This document shows positions 8,870 through 20,233 of a stretch of DNA of 64,000 nt, in pieces. The stretch is from NCBI GenBank assembly GCA_030374765.1, contig JARGXX010000100.1, forward strand, positions 868,001 to 932,000, in the 5' to 3' direction. Position 1 is the stretch's first letter, and the number at the start of each line of letters is the position of its first letter. This DNA is from Agarophyton chilense. Taxonomy: Eukaryota; Rhodophyta; Florideophyceae; Gracilariales; Gracilariaceae. Below the pieces are notes generated by a model that did not search any database, was not told the DNA's origin, and worked only from the letters and a program-made list of their open reading frames with translations. A program made the position numbers and the translations under genes.

Positions 8870-11728
8870 GGGCACGTGCTTACTGACGTACGATGGCGCG
8901 CAGCAGCCCTGCTCTGAGCGCTTCCTTGGAAGCAACTTGAAAAGTTTATAATTCCGAACCTGAGGTGCGCTTTGTGCGGTTTGGAAAGCTCTAAAGTGAC
9001 GTGCTGTGCGTCGAGCACACTCGGATTTCCTGTCCGAATACGTGCTCCATAGGTTGTTTGACTTTTCAAATCGAGGCGGCCCATTCGTTTGAAGAGAGAG
9101 TATACACACTGCCCCGGGGGTCAGTGAGATGTTTACTGTACGATGCGTAAGTTCGCCACGGTAGCGGAACCAGTCGTAATCCCGCTGGTTGAACAACCCA
9201 GTGCTCCCACCGCTTTCCACACGTCAGACTAGGGATGATGTTCAGCGCGCAACTTGTTGCTTTCGAGCTGACATGGGTCGCCTGCAATCCTATTCAAACA
9301 CACCCCGATATCTCAATCGCGACTTTTGCCCCATGCTGTCTTGGCAGAGCTGCGCCGTGCACCTGCGTGTACGTTTTCTACTGACGAAAAACTATTGGAC
9401 AGCATTGAGAATATCAGCGATAGCCCCAGCTGCGTTTCTCCGGCTCTCTTTGGTGTTTGCGATCTGTTTCGCTGACGCGTATCGTGTTATTTGGCTTGTT
9501 ACTGTCCCAACGCTACTTGGGTGGATTCTATTCCTTTTCTGTGGGCCTTCACATATTCTTTTTCGGGGGGCTGATCAAGAGAGTGACCGCCCCTTGTAAC
9601 TCGAAAAGAGGTTCGTCTTCTTTACCTTACAGTCGCTCAAGCCCCGACCGAACTGTTAAGGTACAATCTAGGCGTCGGTGTAGTTCTAGAATTGTTTTTA
9701 AGCATACGATTATGTCTGTCGACTAAGACGTATATCTATGAAGAAAAACGCATATATCTAAGTAGCTGGTAATTTCTACAATCCATGGTGAAGATATTGC
9801 CCCATTTCCTCACTTTTCCGGATTGTAGCGAACGTGAGAGATAGATTTCCTATGCCACATAATCTTGCTTATCAGGAGAGACTCTGTCGATTTGTTCCGC
9901 TCTTGAAGTATACGTACCGCACTTGCTAGAAGAATCAGAACTTGTTCCAAGGTTGCCAACTTGTTCGTGTTGCTCTGCCCCCTGGCCGTGCACCACAAAC
10001 TTAGAATCGAAAATTGGCTCCCAATATTTGGTGATAGAAGAACTATTTACCACTGCTCTCGAACGAATATTGGTGAAAGTCAAAGAAACGAAGCAAACAG
10101 AAGTAAACTTCTAAAAGAAAACTAAGTATGATAAAAACTATCAAGTTCTTTCTCAGCACCTTCATGATCATTAAAAACCTATTTGTTACAAAAGCATACA
10201 TATCAAAGCAAGTTTTGAATGTTTAAACGTTCTGGAGAAGCCCAATGTCCTCTCGACTTTTTCGAGCAACGTCGAGAAGGTTCTGTGAAACGAATTGAAA
10301 AGGAATCTTATATTTTTATGTATTAACTGTATTTTAAAATAAATCTACGGTTTGGGTTTCTCCAAAAAGCTCATTTATCAATTTCCCTGTGCAGGTGGGA
10401 ATCTTCGGTGTCGGAAAGCATCTCTTTTAAGGGCGATGCAAACGTGACATGTGTACGTCCTCGACAATGCCCTCGTGCTCCCAATCTTTGCATGGTGGTG
10501 AGCGGGGAATCCTGTGGAATTTTCCTAAAGTCCACAAAGGTCGAATGGGAAAGGGATTCAGTCGGTGCATGGTTTTGGAAGCTGCTGATGCGCCGTATGC
10601 AGGTTGAGGAGCTGAAGACGGGGGTGGAGCTTTGAAGCGAGACCGTTTCCGAAAGAGTGAATTAGTGCAATTGCTTTTCCCCGAGAGAAATTGTCGGCAT
10701 CGTCACGCCTTGGGCAGGCCCCGGCTGGCCACGTATCACACCAACGACAGCGTGTGCATGATTTGCACTGACAAAACTGTCTGTCGAAGCTGCAGTTTCT
10801 CTCTCGCACGTGTCACGGCGCACGACACAGCTTGTACGAAGTGCGTGTGGATTGGCGATTCGATGTCATCGCGTCCCCAAAGTGTCAAATTTTGCTCTCT
10901 CAATGCAGTATCGGTGCAGAGATTGTAAATGCCGATGGAAATGGCGTGGCTCTCTTTTCGGAGACGTGCTCTCCGCTCCCTCAAAGTATTGCATGATCAA
11001 GCTCGGGGAGGGAAGGGAAGGGAAAACTCATTGTCAGCTTTAAGTCCCATTTCAAGCTCACACACAGATCAACATCCACACACTTCAAGACACTTAATGA
11101 AGTGCTGCACTGCGACACAAAAGCTTATATCCAGCCTCTCCTTACCCAAAACAGTCGCAAACCCTCAGCCACGGGGCATGTCTTTAGGTATAAAAAGCGC
11201 TGCATCGCCTTGCGAGTACTGCCAAACCAGCCAGCATCGTCACAGCTTCCTGTTCTGCTTGCAGCGCTTCCCCTACTTGCCTTTTCTCTCAATATTGCTT
11301 TGCAGTCTGGTTGTTCGTTATCCTTCCTCTGGTTGATATATTATTTTCTGCCCTCAGGCATACCGGTCGTCCAAGCTGTTTCTTATATCGCAGTTTTGGG
11401 ACCGGTTTCGCTTTCGGTGCTGGACTGGACTACTGCTCTTGGTCTGATCTGAAAACTCCCCTCCCTGCAAAAGCTCCGCAAAATTCTCGACATGGTTTGA
11501 TCGGTTTGTGACAGAAGTGAGGAAATGTATGACCGCTGTGGCTGGGTCCAAGTACGTCATACATTGTTCTCGCGGAGAAGGTCTTGGTATATGAGACTGT
11601 TAGGCTCCACGCTCACCCTGCACGATCGAATGCACAGGCCAGTGGAGCTGTAGTTCTCAGTGATCTCGTGCAAGCTCTCCCATTCGTTTCTCCCGAGAGC
11701 CTTCACCATCAAGGTTCTGAGCGGGGAC
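8870..11728. other. no supported gene
   Basis: Several ORFs of 60-150 codons are present, mostly with non-ATG starts. One at 10,632-10,928 (plus) has a Cys-spaced run CMICTDKTVCRSC with a later CTKC, which looks like a zinc-binding cluster but has no proper start. TATAAAAAG near 11,200 might be a promoter element ahead of the decayed kinase. Nothing here is firm. Confidence 0.4.
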
Positions 11729-13172
11729 ATGCTCCGGGTTTCTTTTTATACGAATGATGATGAGTCAAAGTGGAATGATGCCTTAAAAAGAGCCTCCGTG
11801 TTGAATTTTTCTGAGCAGTTTGAAACATTTGAGACGGTGGAAGACACAGAGTCTTGCCGGGTTTTGCAGGCAATCGATAAGGAGTTCAAATCAGAGCATT
11901 TTGTGCACCAGTTTGCTAAAGAACCTCTCACATCCACATTACAAGGCGACCAAGCAATGCATCGTCACATATACGCGTTGCTCAATTTGAACCATCCAAA
12001 CATTTTGTGGGCTTCAGACGATTTCAATGAAGAGAAACACGTCTCCTTCATCACAAATCCATTGAAGTGGCGACGACTGGAATATCTAATGCCGGAAAAT
12101 GACGACGGTTCTTTTTCGGGGGACGGAACCCAGGCATTTGCAAGGCAACTGGTCCCGGTGATGTACTACATTAAACGGTTATGATAACGAACAACCTGTA
12201 ACGTAACAATGAGATTAAAGAATAGAACAAACGGTAGCGTAACGTGGTAGCATTTTACATCGATCGATCTCGTTCTTGTGAGTTCAAGCAACTTGGTAAG
12301 CTCTTATATAGAATTCTAGAGTATCTATGTAGCCTACGATGGTTCCAAATGCGGAAGCACTTCTAATCAGGTGAGCACCCTTTGAATTGCATGATATCCG
12401 AAAGGGCTGCACCCCAAACGAGATGCATGTGCGTCCAAAACGGCTTCGTAACCATCCCAAAGAGGTGACAGCAACTGTAGCTCTTGATACTACATGTATT
12501 ACCGAGGGTACGTTCATCGCAACGTCACACCACAAATCATGCTGGTGGTTTGTGATGAATCTGCGGAGCCCACAGCGTTGCTTTCCAATTTCGAGAATGT
12601 TGCCTTTGTCGATGACGAAGAGGATCTGCGAATGCGAGGAAAGGTAGGAGATGAACGCTATCGCGCGCCGGAAAGGATGTGCGGCAAGTTTTAAAATGCG
12701 GGGTGGACATGTATGCTTTAGGTTTATGTCTGTATCGAATGCTCTGTGGATCGTTCCCATTTGAGTTGCATTCCAGTCGATAGCTCTTGACAATTCGGGC
12801 AAGGGAATCCGGACCGAAATTCGAAGAAGAGGCGTGGAAGCGAATTTCTGAGGGGGCAAAAATGTTCATAAAGTCTCATCTCCAATCTTCGTGGACGAAC
12901 CGCCTGACTTCCAATGCTGCCCGTAATCATCCGTGGATTTTGAAGAAGGTTCTGGAAGCGGGTAGGAAAAGAAAAATTGAGATGCAACAGGTCTTGAAGA
13001 AGGGGGTTAGAAACGCGGGCTGCAAGCCAGTTTCCGAAGTGAGCAACAAGCACTGCAAGGTCAGAATGAATGACATTGAAGCCCTTCTGAAGCAGGATCG
13101 CCATAAACTATCACCTTTCATGCAACGGTTCCCCAGCGGTTCCTCAGCCCACATTCACGCGAGCTATGTATA
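11729..13172 (+). pseudogene. decayed CAMK-like protein kinase
   Basis: Pieces follow one another in the order of a kinase domain. The N-lobe contains HIYALLNLNHPNILWA. Next comes YVHRNVTPQ where HRDLKPEN is usual, SNFE where DFG is usual, GDERYRAPER for the APE motif, then VDMYALGLCLYRMLCGSFPFE and a C-lobe WKRISEGAKMFIKSHLQ...RLTSNAARNHPWI typical of the CAMK group. The catalytic Asp of HRD and the Asp of DFG are both replaced by Asn, so even before decay it was probably a pseudokinase. The frame is interrupted by a 316-bp insert at 12,172-12,487, by a frameshift near 12,690 and by an in-frame TAG at 12,780. The C-terminal open frame runs to 13,172. The ATG at 11,729 is the first in frame but the true N-terminus may lie upstream. 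Confidence 0.7.
12172..12487. mobile_element. 316-bp insert with 8-bp target duplication in the decayed kinase
   Basis: The word TACTACAT stands at 12,164-12,171 and again at 12,488-12,495, on either side of sequence without kinase similarity. Kinase reading resumes in the same frame after the second copy. An 8-bp duplication is what hAT-type elements leave, but no clear terminal inverted repeat was found. It could also be an unrelated filler insertion. Confidence 0.5.
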
Positions 13173-15578
13173 AGCGTTCTATCGCCTGTGGATTCTTACG
13201 CAAATATTGTTCGACAATACGGTGGGGTTGATAAAGCAGCAGAAGAGGTGAGGAGAGCGGGGAAAATATCTTCCCAAGCTTCTCCTGAGAACGGTGAACG
13301 GTGCAAGCTGAGTGAAGGAGAAAACAACCAGCTTTTACGGCGCAGGAATTGGTCAGGTGCTTATGGTATCTACCGACTGTACTCAGATCGTGAAACAGCG
13401 TAATAGATTGTGCCTGGGTGTAATCTTAACAGTGCTCGATGAAAAATGTTTCAGGTCGTGAGCACTTCGGGCTACGACCACATCCACTTCCAGGAAGCAT
13501 AGAAAACTGCAGAACTGCACACTGTACATATATTACTGCTTGAAACTTTGAGAAACACAACGAGCCAAGGAAAGAGAAAGCAGTGAGAAATGAGTATGGA
13601 AAGAAGAAAATAAGGAAAGGGCAAAAGTTTGATGGAATGGTATGCAGGAAAGGTTTGGGCTATGGTACCCGTTGGTGATGGCGGTGTGTTGGAGATTTGC
13701 AATCTACTGGCGATAGACTTTTTGGATGGTGGTCAGCAGCTTAAAAGCTCAAGAGTCCACGCAAGACGACCAAGGCGCATTTGCGAAGGCGCAGGAAAGG
13801 TCTTTGAACTACAATCGGTGCCGTTTTCAACGATTTACAGTTCTCGACGGATACCATCCGGCAGCAAAAGCGCCGACAGACCTGCGTTCGTCAAGGTGCA
13901 CCAAACGTTAGTTTTTTTTTCAAGAAGGTTGCTATGTTTGCGGCGACTTCAAAACCTCGGTCGATGAGGTGTTGAGGGAGGAAAAATTACAAAAACACGT
14001 TAATACATGAGGTGAAGGTACTGAACGTGCAACAGAAAGACAACGTGCAACGGAATATCCCACACTTTCGGGCAGAGCTGCGGGGATGCATCGTTATACA
14101 ACGCGTTCACGCCTCTTTGCAGTCGTATCGCATGTGACATGTGCGCGACTAACAACAGAAGAGATTCGGAAAGTAAGATCCGCTGATAAGATAGCAATTT
14201 TCGATCAAGACTCCATTCGTTTCTCATCTTGAAATCTCGCTATGGCGATGCGAACATGTTTTTCGAGATCCGGATTGGTTCAGTCCGGCACAAAGCTGAT
14301 GAGTGCAGTCTGGGCCCTTTTGTTTGGAGAGACCTCTGCTAACAGCATTGGCGTTAAGATTGATGGAGAGCAAACGGAGATGTTGCTTATATCCGGTAAT
14401 TCGCGCCTGTATTTAGTGCCATCACTACTTACCGTTGATGTCGGTGCACCCGATCGCAAGACTTGGAAAGACAATTATGTGGAACCACTTTAGTTTTTAC
14501 AGGCCGCAAGGTTTCATGGCGAAGATGAGCACACTGACCGGACGTGCAAACTCTTCGATCGTCCATGTTGAACGTTGCGAGACTCATGAACCAGAGCTCG
14601 GCTGTGCGTTGGCAGCGGAGGGCAAATGAGGCTCTGATGTGCTTGGGCAAACGTTGGTTTCGATAGACGGCATGCTACGCAGGGGGTTTAGTATACACAA
14701 TAAGGACAGTTGCAGAGCAGGGAGTCTATATGCTCGGTCGGAAGGTATCCCAGCTTTCTCACACCCGACTATCTCAGCACCGGGAGAGAAAGGAGCTCAG
14801 GCCTCTAGTGTTCATGTTATTGAGGGGGATCAGCCGCCGCCCTTATCAATGGCGTTTTCCAAAATAGCGCTACAATATAAGTGGGTCATCCAACTTGGTG
14901 CAGTGTGACGTGTTCTCGAGTGAATGGGGAGAGATAGCATCAAAGCTGGCAAAGTAGCAGCCATAAATGGAGAGCAATTCACATATTGCGAAAATCTACA
15001 CCAGTAGAAATGGAGAGAGCCACTGTCCGAGGGGGGGCATGACACCAGAAGTGGCCCTCGAGTACGTACGTCAGCGGTCTGTATCAGAGTCCCATTGCCA
15101 GTGAAGGTCCCCGAAAGCGAAGGAAAGAATGAAGACGAGCATGGCGACACCGCTGTCGAGGGCCTCAGAGAACGCTGCAAAGCCACGGGGGAATTCTTCG
15201 TTGTGGGCTTTCATGATGTTGGCGAAACGGCGCTTTGGGCGCACTACAGCATAACGGAAGGCAACACGGGCGTTCGTCACCCATTGTGAGTGCAATCGAG
15301 GACGGAGATGGTGTACAAGATTTCTTGAACGCGTGGTGTACAGAGCTGTTTGCGAGATATGTTCGGTTCTCTTTTTAATTTGTTAGGGGCGACAAGCGCT
15401 TCGCAAATGCGCGGGCTCTCTGAAGAATTCTCGGGGAGAGCCAAAACGAGGACACCAAAAAACAGAGCTCCTTTTTAATTTGAAATCATTTTCTTTCCAA
15501 AAACCAGCAGAAGCGAAGTAATGTTACCAAACGTTGGATTTGGTTGTAGATGAATTCGGAATATGCATGTATTAATAC
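13173..15578. other. no supported gene
   Basis: Short frames on the plus strand from 13.2 to 14.9 kb have protein-like runs (for example FRAELRGCIVIQ near 14.07 kb) and may be debris of one or more genes, but no family is established. On the minus strand 15,071-15,289 a run VTNARVAFRYAVVRPKRRFANIMKAHNEEF ends in a hydrophobic segment; it lacks an ATG ahead of it and faintly recalls a MAPEG-type membrane protein. Confidence 0.35.
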
Positions 15579-16105
15579 ATACTCATTTAGAATGAGTGTA
15601 TCAGTTGGAAGTGTCATTTTGACTCTAAAGCTTTGGTATCGAAAGTGTTCTCTGTGGTTTTTCTGTGCAGGCTTGAGCTTAGAACGGATGGGTATTTCCC
15701 GGACTAAACATGAGTAACAGATTGCTGATGCTATTTATGTGGTGTCGGAATGTGTGACTGTATACTGTGTGCTGTGATATCTATCGTTATTCTCATCACG
15801 AGGAACTCTTTCCATTTAGATGTCATCCTAGAGATCGGGGAGTCATAACTTCTTTTTATGTACGGCTTTGCTGTCGAGCGTTTCACAAAGAAACCCAATC
15901 CTTCCAAAGAATAGTTTCAAGTGTTGGAACTCATTGTAAGTTGTAAATCATAGAATGGACTTTTTCGGGTGGACTCATGGAATTTACGCTCGAGCCTGAT
16001 CATGTCTTTTGCTTCTTTCGTTCCAGTTTACTCTCATACTAAGAACACATGTAATCTTTTTCGTTCTGGATTTTTTTATTTATAAAACCTCTCCAAAAAT
16101 CTCCC
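15579..16105 (-). pseudogene. truncated inverted copy of CK1 promoter and first 13 codons
   Basis: Read on the minus strand, this block matches 2761-3286 across the whole upstream region, including the TATA-like box (15,731-15,739) and 5' UTR. The start ATG is at 15,615-15,617, followed by MTLPTDTLILNEY. Similarity stops right after that Tyr codon; the next codons are unrelated and soon reach stops. The junction coincides with the perfect palindrome ATGTATTAATACAT at 15,567-15,580. The rest of the kinase is absent. Because the promoter is whole, it may still start transcripts, which would run leftward toward 15 kb. Confidence 0.8.
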
Positions 16106-17549
16106 CTGGGAGCTCAAAGAAATGCTTAAAAACGAACTTGAAAGGTCTAAAATTCTAAAATCTTGATGATTTGATTCTAAATAAATTGTTATTAATTCAT
16201 GCCCAATAGCAGTTTCGTCCATTCATTAAACCATATCAAAATAAGTCTAGCCGTTTTCTTTGGCACATATAGAATAGATATCTGAATGACCTCGCCTCAA
16301 GCTCTTTCTAGTCTTCTACAAGAAAAAAAAGCATTTGGACGTAGTCAGCTGAGACCTCGTTATAAAAATTTCAAATACCATGTGAAAAAAAATTGGAAAT
16401 CTGGCATTTTAGGACAGGAGTTTTTTTTTAAGAAGAGTATTTCTCCAACATCGATACTTTTTTAAGTATCTGAAAACAATTATTATTAAACGGCAAGGGA
16501 GATTTCGATATGAGGAAAACCTGTGCGCAAAGAACTTGATGGCATTACATGGCATACACAGCGATGTTTTGAAGACCCATAATGTTTAGTTTGAAAAGTC
16601 GGTATGAGATCAAACTTTCACGGAGAAGAAGGATTGAAATTATTGGCGGCTGGTTCTTCAAGACGATCGAGCCTTACTTTGACCCTTGCGCACTGAAAAT
16701 TGTTGATCGTGACCAGTCTTAACGTATCAAAATTTGAATGGTAATGGGTAAAGCTCGTCTGTTGTTCTCTTGCCACCGCTTTGGTGACATTTCTAGGGAC
16801 AGACTGAGCTATTTTGCGAGTAACATTATAATTTTCTTTCTACTTTTGGAGTATGTTCTCGGAAAGGTGCCCCTTTGCAAACCTCCAGAGTAGGTAGTGA
16901 TATTACGGCACAGGTAGCTTTACGTTATAAAAACAATACAGTCGGTTATAACTCAATCTACACAAGATACTTGTAATTATGAGGTACCTATCGTAAGTAA
17001 ATATGTAAAACTCGTGTAGAGTTGGTTCTTTCTTAATCATTAAAAGATTTGGAGGAGTATATGGGATAGAGTCGAGAGACTTTCTCGTCTTTCTCTCCCA
17101 TATCATGTTCATGTAACAGAGTAGCTCTAGTACTATGTCTTTCTTCAACAACAAGAACTTTTACAAATCAGACAAAAAAGCTGGCTAGTCTCCTCGTACA
17201 AAACAATTGGAGTTGTTCTTATATACGCATTGAACGGTGGTTGACTTAATCTAAATTCGAACATATACTATCCTAATCCGTACGCACCCGCTCTAGGAAT
17301 CGTTATGTTACATTTGCTTCCCTTCTGAACTTGTCGTCCGCGAAAAGATCTGAAACTTTCTAATGAGTTCCTTACAATTACTGAGCTCGGTCTTTCTCAT
17401 CCAGATGGAATCATTAGTTCTGTCCCCTTCAAATTGAACGAGGTAGAAAACCCGTCAGTTTCCTTTTTACTTTTCTACGACAGCAACTACTTTCTGTTTC
17501 ACATTTCCTTCTTGATTGATGATGACTGAAAACGGATATTCGTTCCCCA
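16106..17549. other. AT-rich, no supported gene
   Basis: No domain, repeat or RNA gene could be recognised. Similarity to the kinase upstream region ends at about 16,105. A gypsy fragment begins near the right limit. Confidence 0.45.
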
Positions 17550-19830
17550 CACTTCTGTTGCAAGGTTTCAACCTAGAAACATGGAAAACGTTGTGAGCTT
17601 TTTTCATTCGCGGTTGCAGTGCGATACTAAAAGTTACGGAACACATGACTTAAAGAACTTTAGAGGGACCCATAAACTTCTTATTCCATTACTTTGCTGT
17701 TCCAGAGCTCTCGGAGGCTCCTATGTTTTCTGTTTTCAGCTTTACGAAATCCCCGACTTTGAAGAAGTCATCTTCTCTCTTTTAGTTTGCGTGGATTGTT
17801 AGTTGGGCAACTGCATTTACCATTCTGTTTTTCGCCAGTTGCCGAAAAGCTTTCGTATGTTCCAAAATGTCCCAAGACGCTTTACATTTCACCTCCGGTT
17901 TCCTGATAATTCTTTTTATTTGAAAATGAGATATTCTTCCAATGTGGACCTCGAAATGAGAAAGGCAAGTACTTAGGTTGGGATTAGACTTGTGTTGGTA
18001 TTCCATTTAATAAAGTAGGTTATCTTAACGGCACGGTTTGTTTTAGACAGCGCTTCTGATAATGGAGGAGAGCGATCGAATTGTATTCTCAGTTTGACGG
18101 CCAGTTTTCAAATGGTCTTTGGTAGCCATATTCAAGTCAACCTCCATCAATTTCGAGACGTGTTGGAAGTTATTAGTTTTGAATAGTTCGTCTTTAACCA
18201 GAATATATAATTGTTTGTGGCATCCGTTGCTCGGAGAACGAGAAGTCGAAGAGCAATCGCACGACTTGTTTCGACGTAATGATTTTCGTAGTAGCTATGA
18301 GCATGGCTCTATTTGATACTTTCTCCACGACTACGACAACAGCGTTCTTCTTTGTTTCCGTTTTAGGCAGTTCGGTAAGAGAATACATTCAAATCACATC
18401 CCAACATTGCTCTGGGATGTCGTGAGGATGTAGTTTGTCTTTTTTGAGTGATCTCTCCTCTTAATTTGCTTGAAACTCTCTACAGAGGCGAACGTTGCTC
18501 TCTGTATCGTCATACATTCGTTTCCAATAGAAACGCCTTGAACATATGCATTACGTTCTTTCTGAACCAACATGTCTTGGCATATGTGATTCTTATATTA
18601 CTTCCTGCCGTAGTTGTTCGTTCTTTGAAACATATATTCGTTCTGAATTAGAACTTTTCTAGTATAACATTCCTTCTTTAAAAGAATAGTTGCGAGTATA
18701 CATTTCTGTTTTCTTGTTTGGCGGATTCTCATTGCCTTTAGGCACCTGCAAAATATTCGTTGCCCGTACATATTTTGGCAGAATGCTTGCTAATCGTAGA
18801 AAACAGTTCGGGGTTGCGTAGGCGAATTCCCTTCAAATGTATTTATGATTCTCCCCTTTTGCTCAACGCATCTGCGGCTGTATTCTTGGATCCATCGATA
18901 TATTCCACTTCCAACTTGTAAAATTGTGGCTCTTCCAACCATCTGTTTTGCTTTCCGGACAACTTATACTTGAACTGGAGATACTTGATCGGCTCCTGAT
19001 GAGTTCTGAGTAGGAAGGGTCTATGTCGAAGATATACCGCCTACCCCCTAATCAAATCATGACTGAAAGAAATCCTTGATTGCCTGTGTCTCATCTAGAA
19101 TCGGTATCTGACAAAAGATGGGACAAATACGCAACTGGATGTTCTTTTTGTCCCAATGCGGCACCTACTGCTTTTTGGGAAGCCTCTGTTGTTAAAACAA
19201 ACTTGTTCTCTGACGACGGGTGTCATATTATTGGAGCACTGGCAAGCCGCGGCTTTACAGCTTTAAATGCCTTGTTTTTTTCTTCATCCCATTTGAAAAA
19301 CGTCTTGCGTATTATGTCCGTAGTTGGACGTACCAGAGTTGCATAGTTCCTCACAAACCTTCGAAAGAAGTTTGAAAGTCCCAGAAATTTTCGAAAAAAC
19401 TTCATAGGGGAAGGAGTTTGCCATTTCACTACAGCGTTTACCCATCTCTGTCATGTGTGAATGCCGTTTGCATTAATCTTGTACCCAAAATATTCGACCT
19501 TCTCAGCTCTATAACTAGACTTGCTCGGTCTGGTGTATAGCTGATGCTCTTTCAAAAATTTAAAAAGCTTTCGAAAGTGGAAACTATACTCTTGTTCGGA
19601 TTTGCTGTAGATCAAAATGTCATCCAATTACAGCACCATGCACTCTCCATATAATGTCAAAACAAGAGTGCAAATAAGCGCAAGAAAGCAGCAGGGGCAT
19701 TTGGGAGTCCAAAACAAAGAACTCGTCATTGGAATGAGGTCATTCTTACCTGGGCGTGAATCACGCGTGAACGCAACCGTGAACGCACGTGTGGCATTGT
19801 GATTGGGCATCTACAGAGACCCCACGCTTT
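17550..19830 (-). mobile_element. Ty3/gypsy fossil: RT to integrase
   Basis: On the minus strand the order from right to left is that of Ty3/gypsy pol. Reverse transcriptase pieces lie at about 19.8-19.3 kb, including a DDILIYSKSEQE-type active-site segment and a FLGLSNFFRRFVRNYA-type connection. The RNase H side follows. Integrase core pieces with VVVVVEKVSNRAM and HFEVHIGRISHF lie at about 18.4-17.8 kb, and a C-terminal region with FKVGDFVKL and HVSRLKP lies at about 17.75-17.55 kb. The element is broken in many places and looks old. No LTRs were found. The first piggyBac element begins three bases beyond the right end of the recognisable fragment. Confidence 0.7.
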
Positions 19831-19832
19831 TC

Positions 19833-19880
19833 TTAACCCTTTAGACCCTAGAAGCTTAACGCTACTATAATAGAGTTAAG
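19833..19880 (+). repeat. left terminal inverted repeat of piggyBac element 1
   Basis: TTAACCCTTTAGACCC is followed by a palindrome ending GAGTTAAG. It pairs imperfectly with 24,113-24,162 over about 48 bases. CCCTTT after TTAA is the common start of piggyBac termini. Confidence 0.85.
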
Positions 19881-20233
19881 GTATGAATATGATTGGGTGA
19901 CGACGGGAACATTTGGTTGTCAGCCTGCCAAGTGTTTACCTTGCTTATATCTAGTATAATAGCGTTAAGCTTTTCGGTTCCTCGTTGGTTGTCACATGAA
20001 TTTGCGCTGCGTAGAGCCAATGAGAACAGTTGTTATGAGGCTCTGTCTCTTCGATGTCAAACGTCATTCCACCTCAGTGCACAGGAGTGCCACATACAAT
20101 GCGTACCAAACTGCGTGTTATGCTACTCGCTGCTTTGAGGAACAATATCCAATTTATGCAAAACCAAAGGCATCCGCCAAACAATGTGGCCTAACTTGTT
20201 GTCTTGCTACGTCCACATACCGTATACACAAGC

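Noticed and set aside
10632-10928. Cys-spaced ORF resembling a zinc cluster
   Set aside because: Non-ATG start, no full known spacing, neighbouring sequence non-coding in appearance.
15071-15289. Minus-strand run faintly like a MAPEG membrane protein
   Set aside because: Only a short N-terminal resemblance, no ATG in that frame ahead of it and no key motif.
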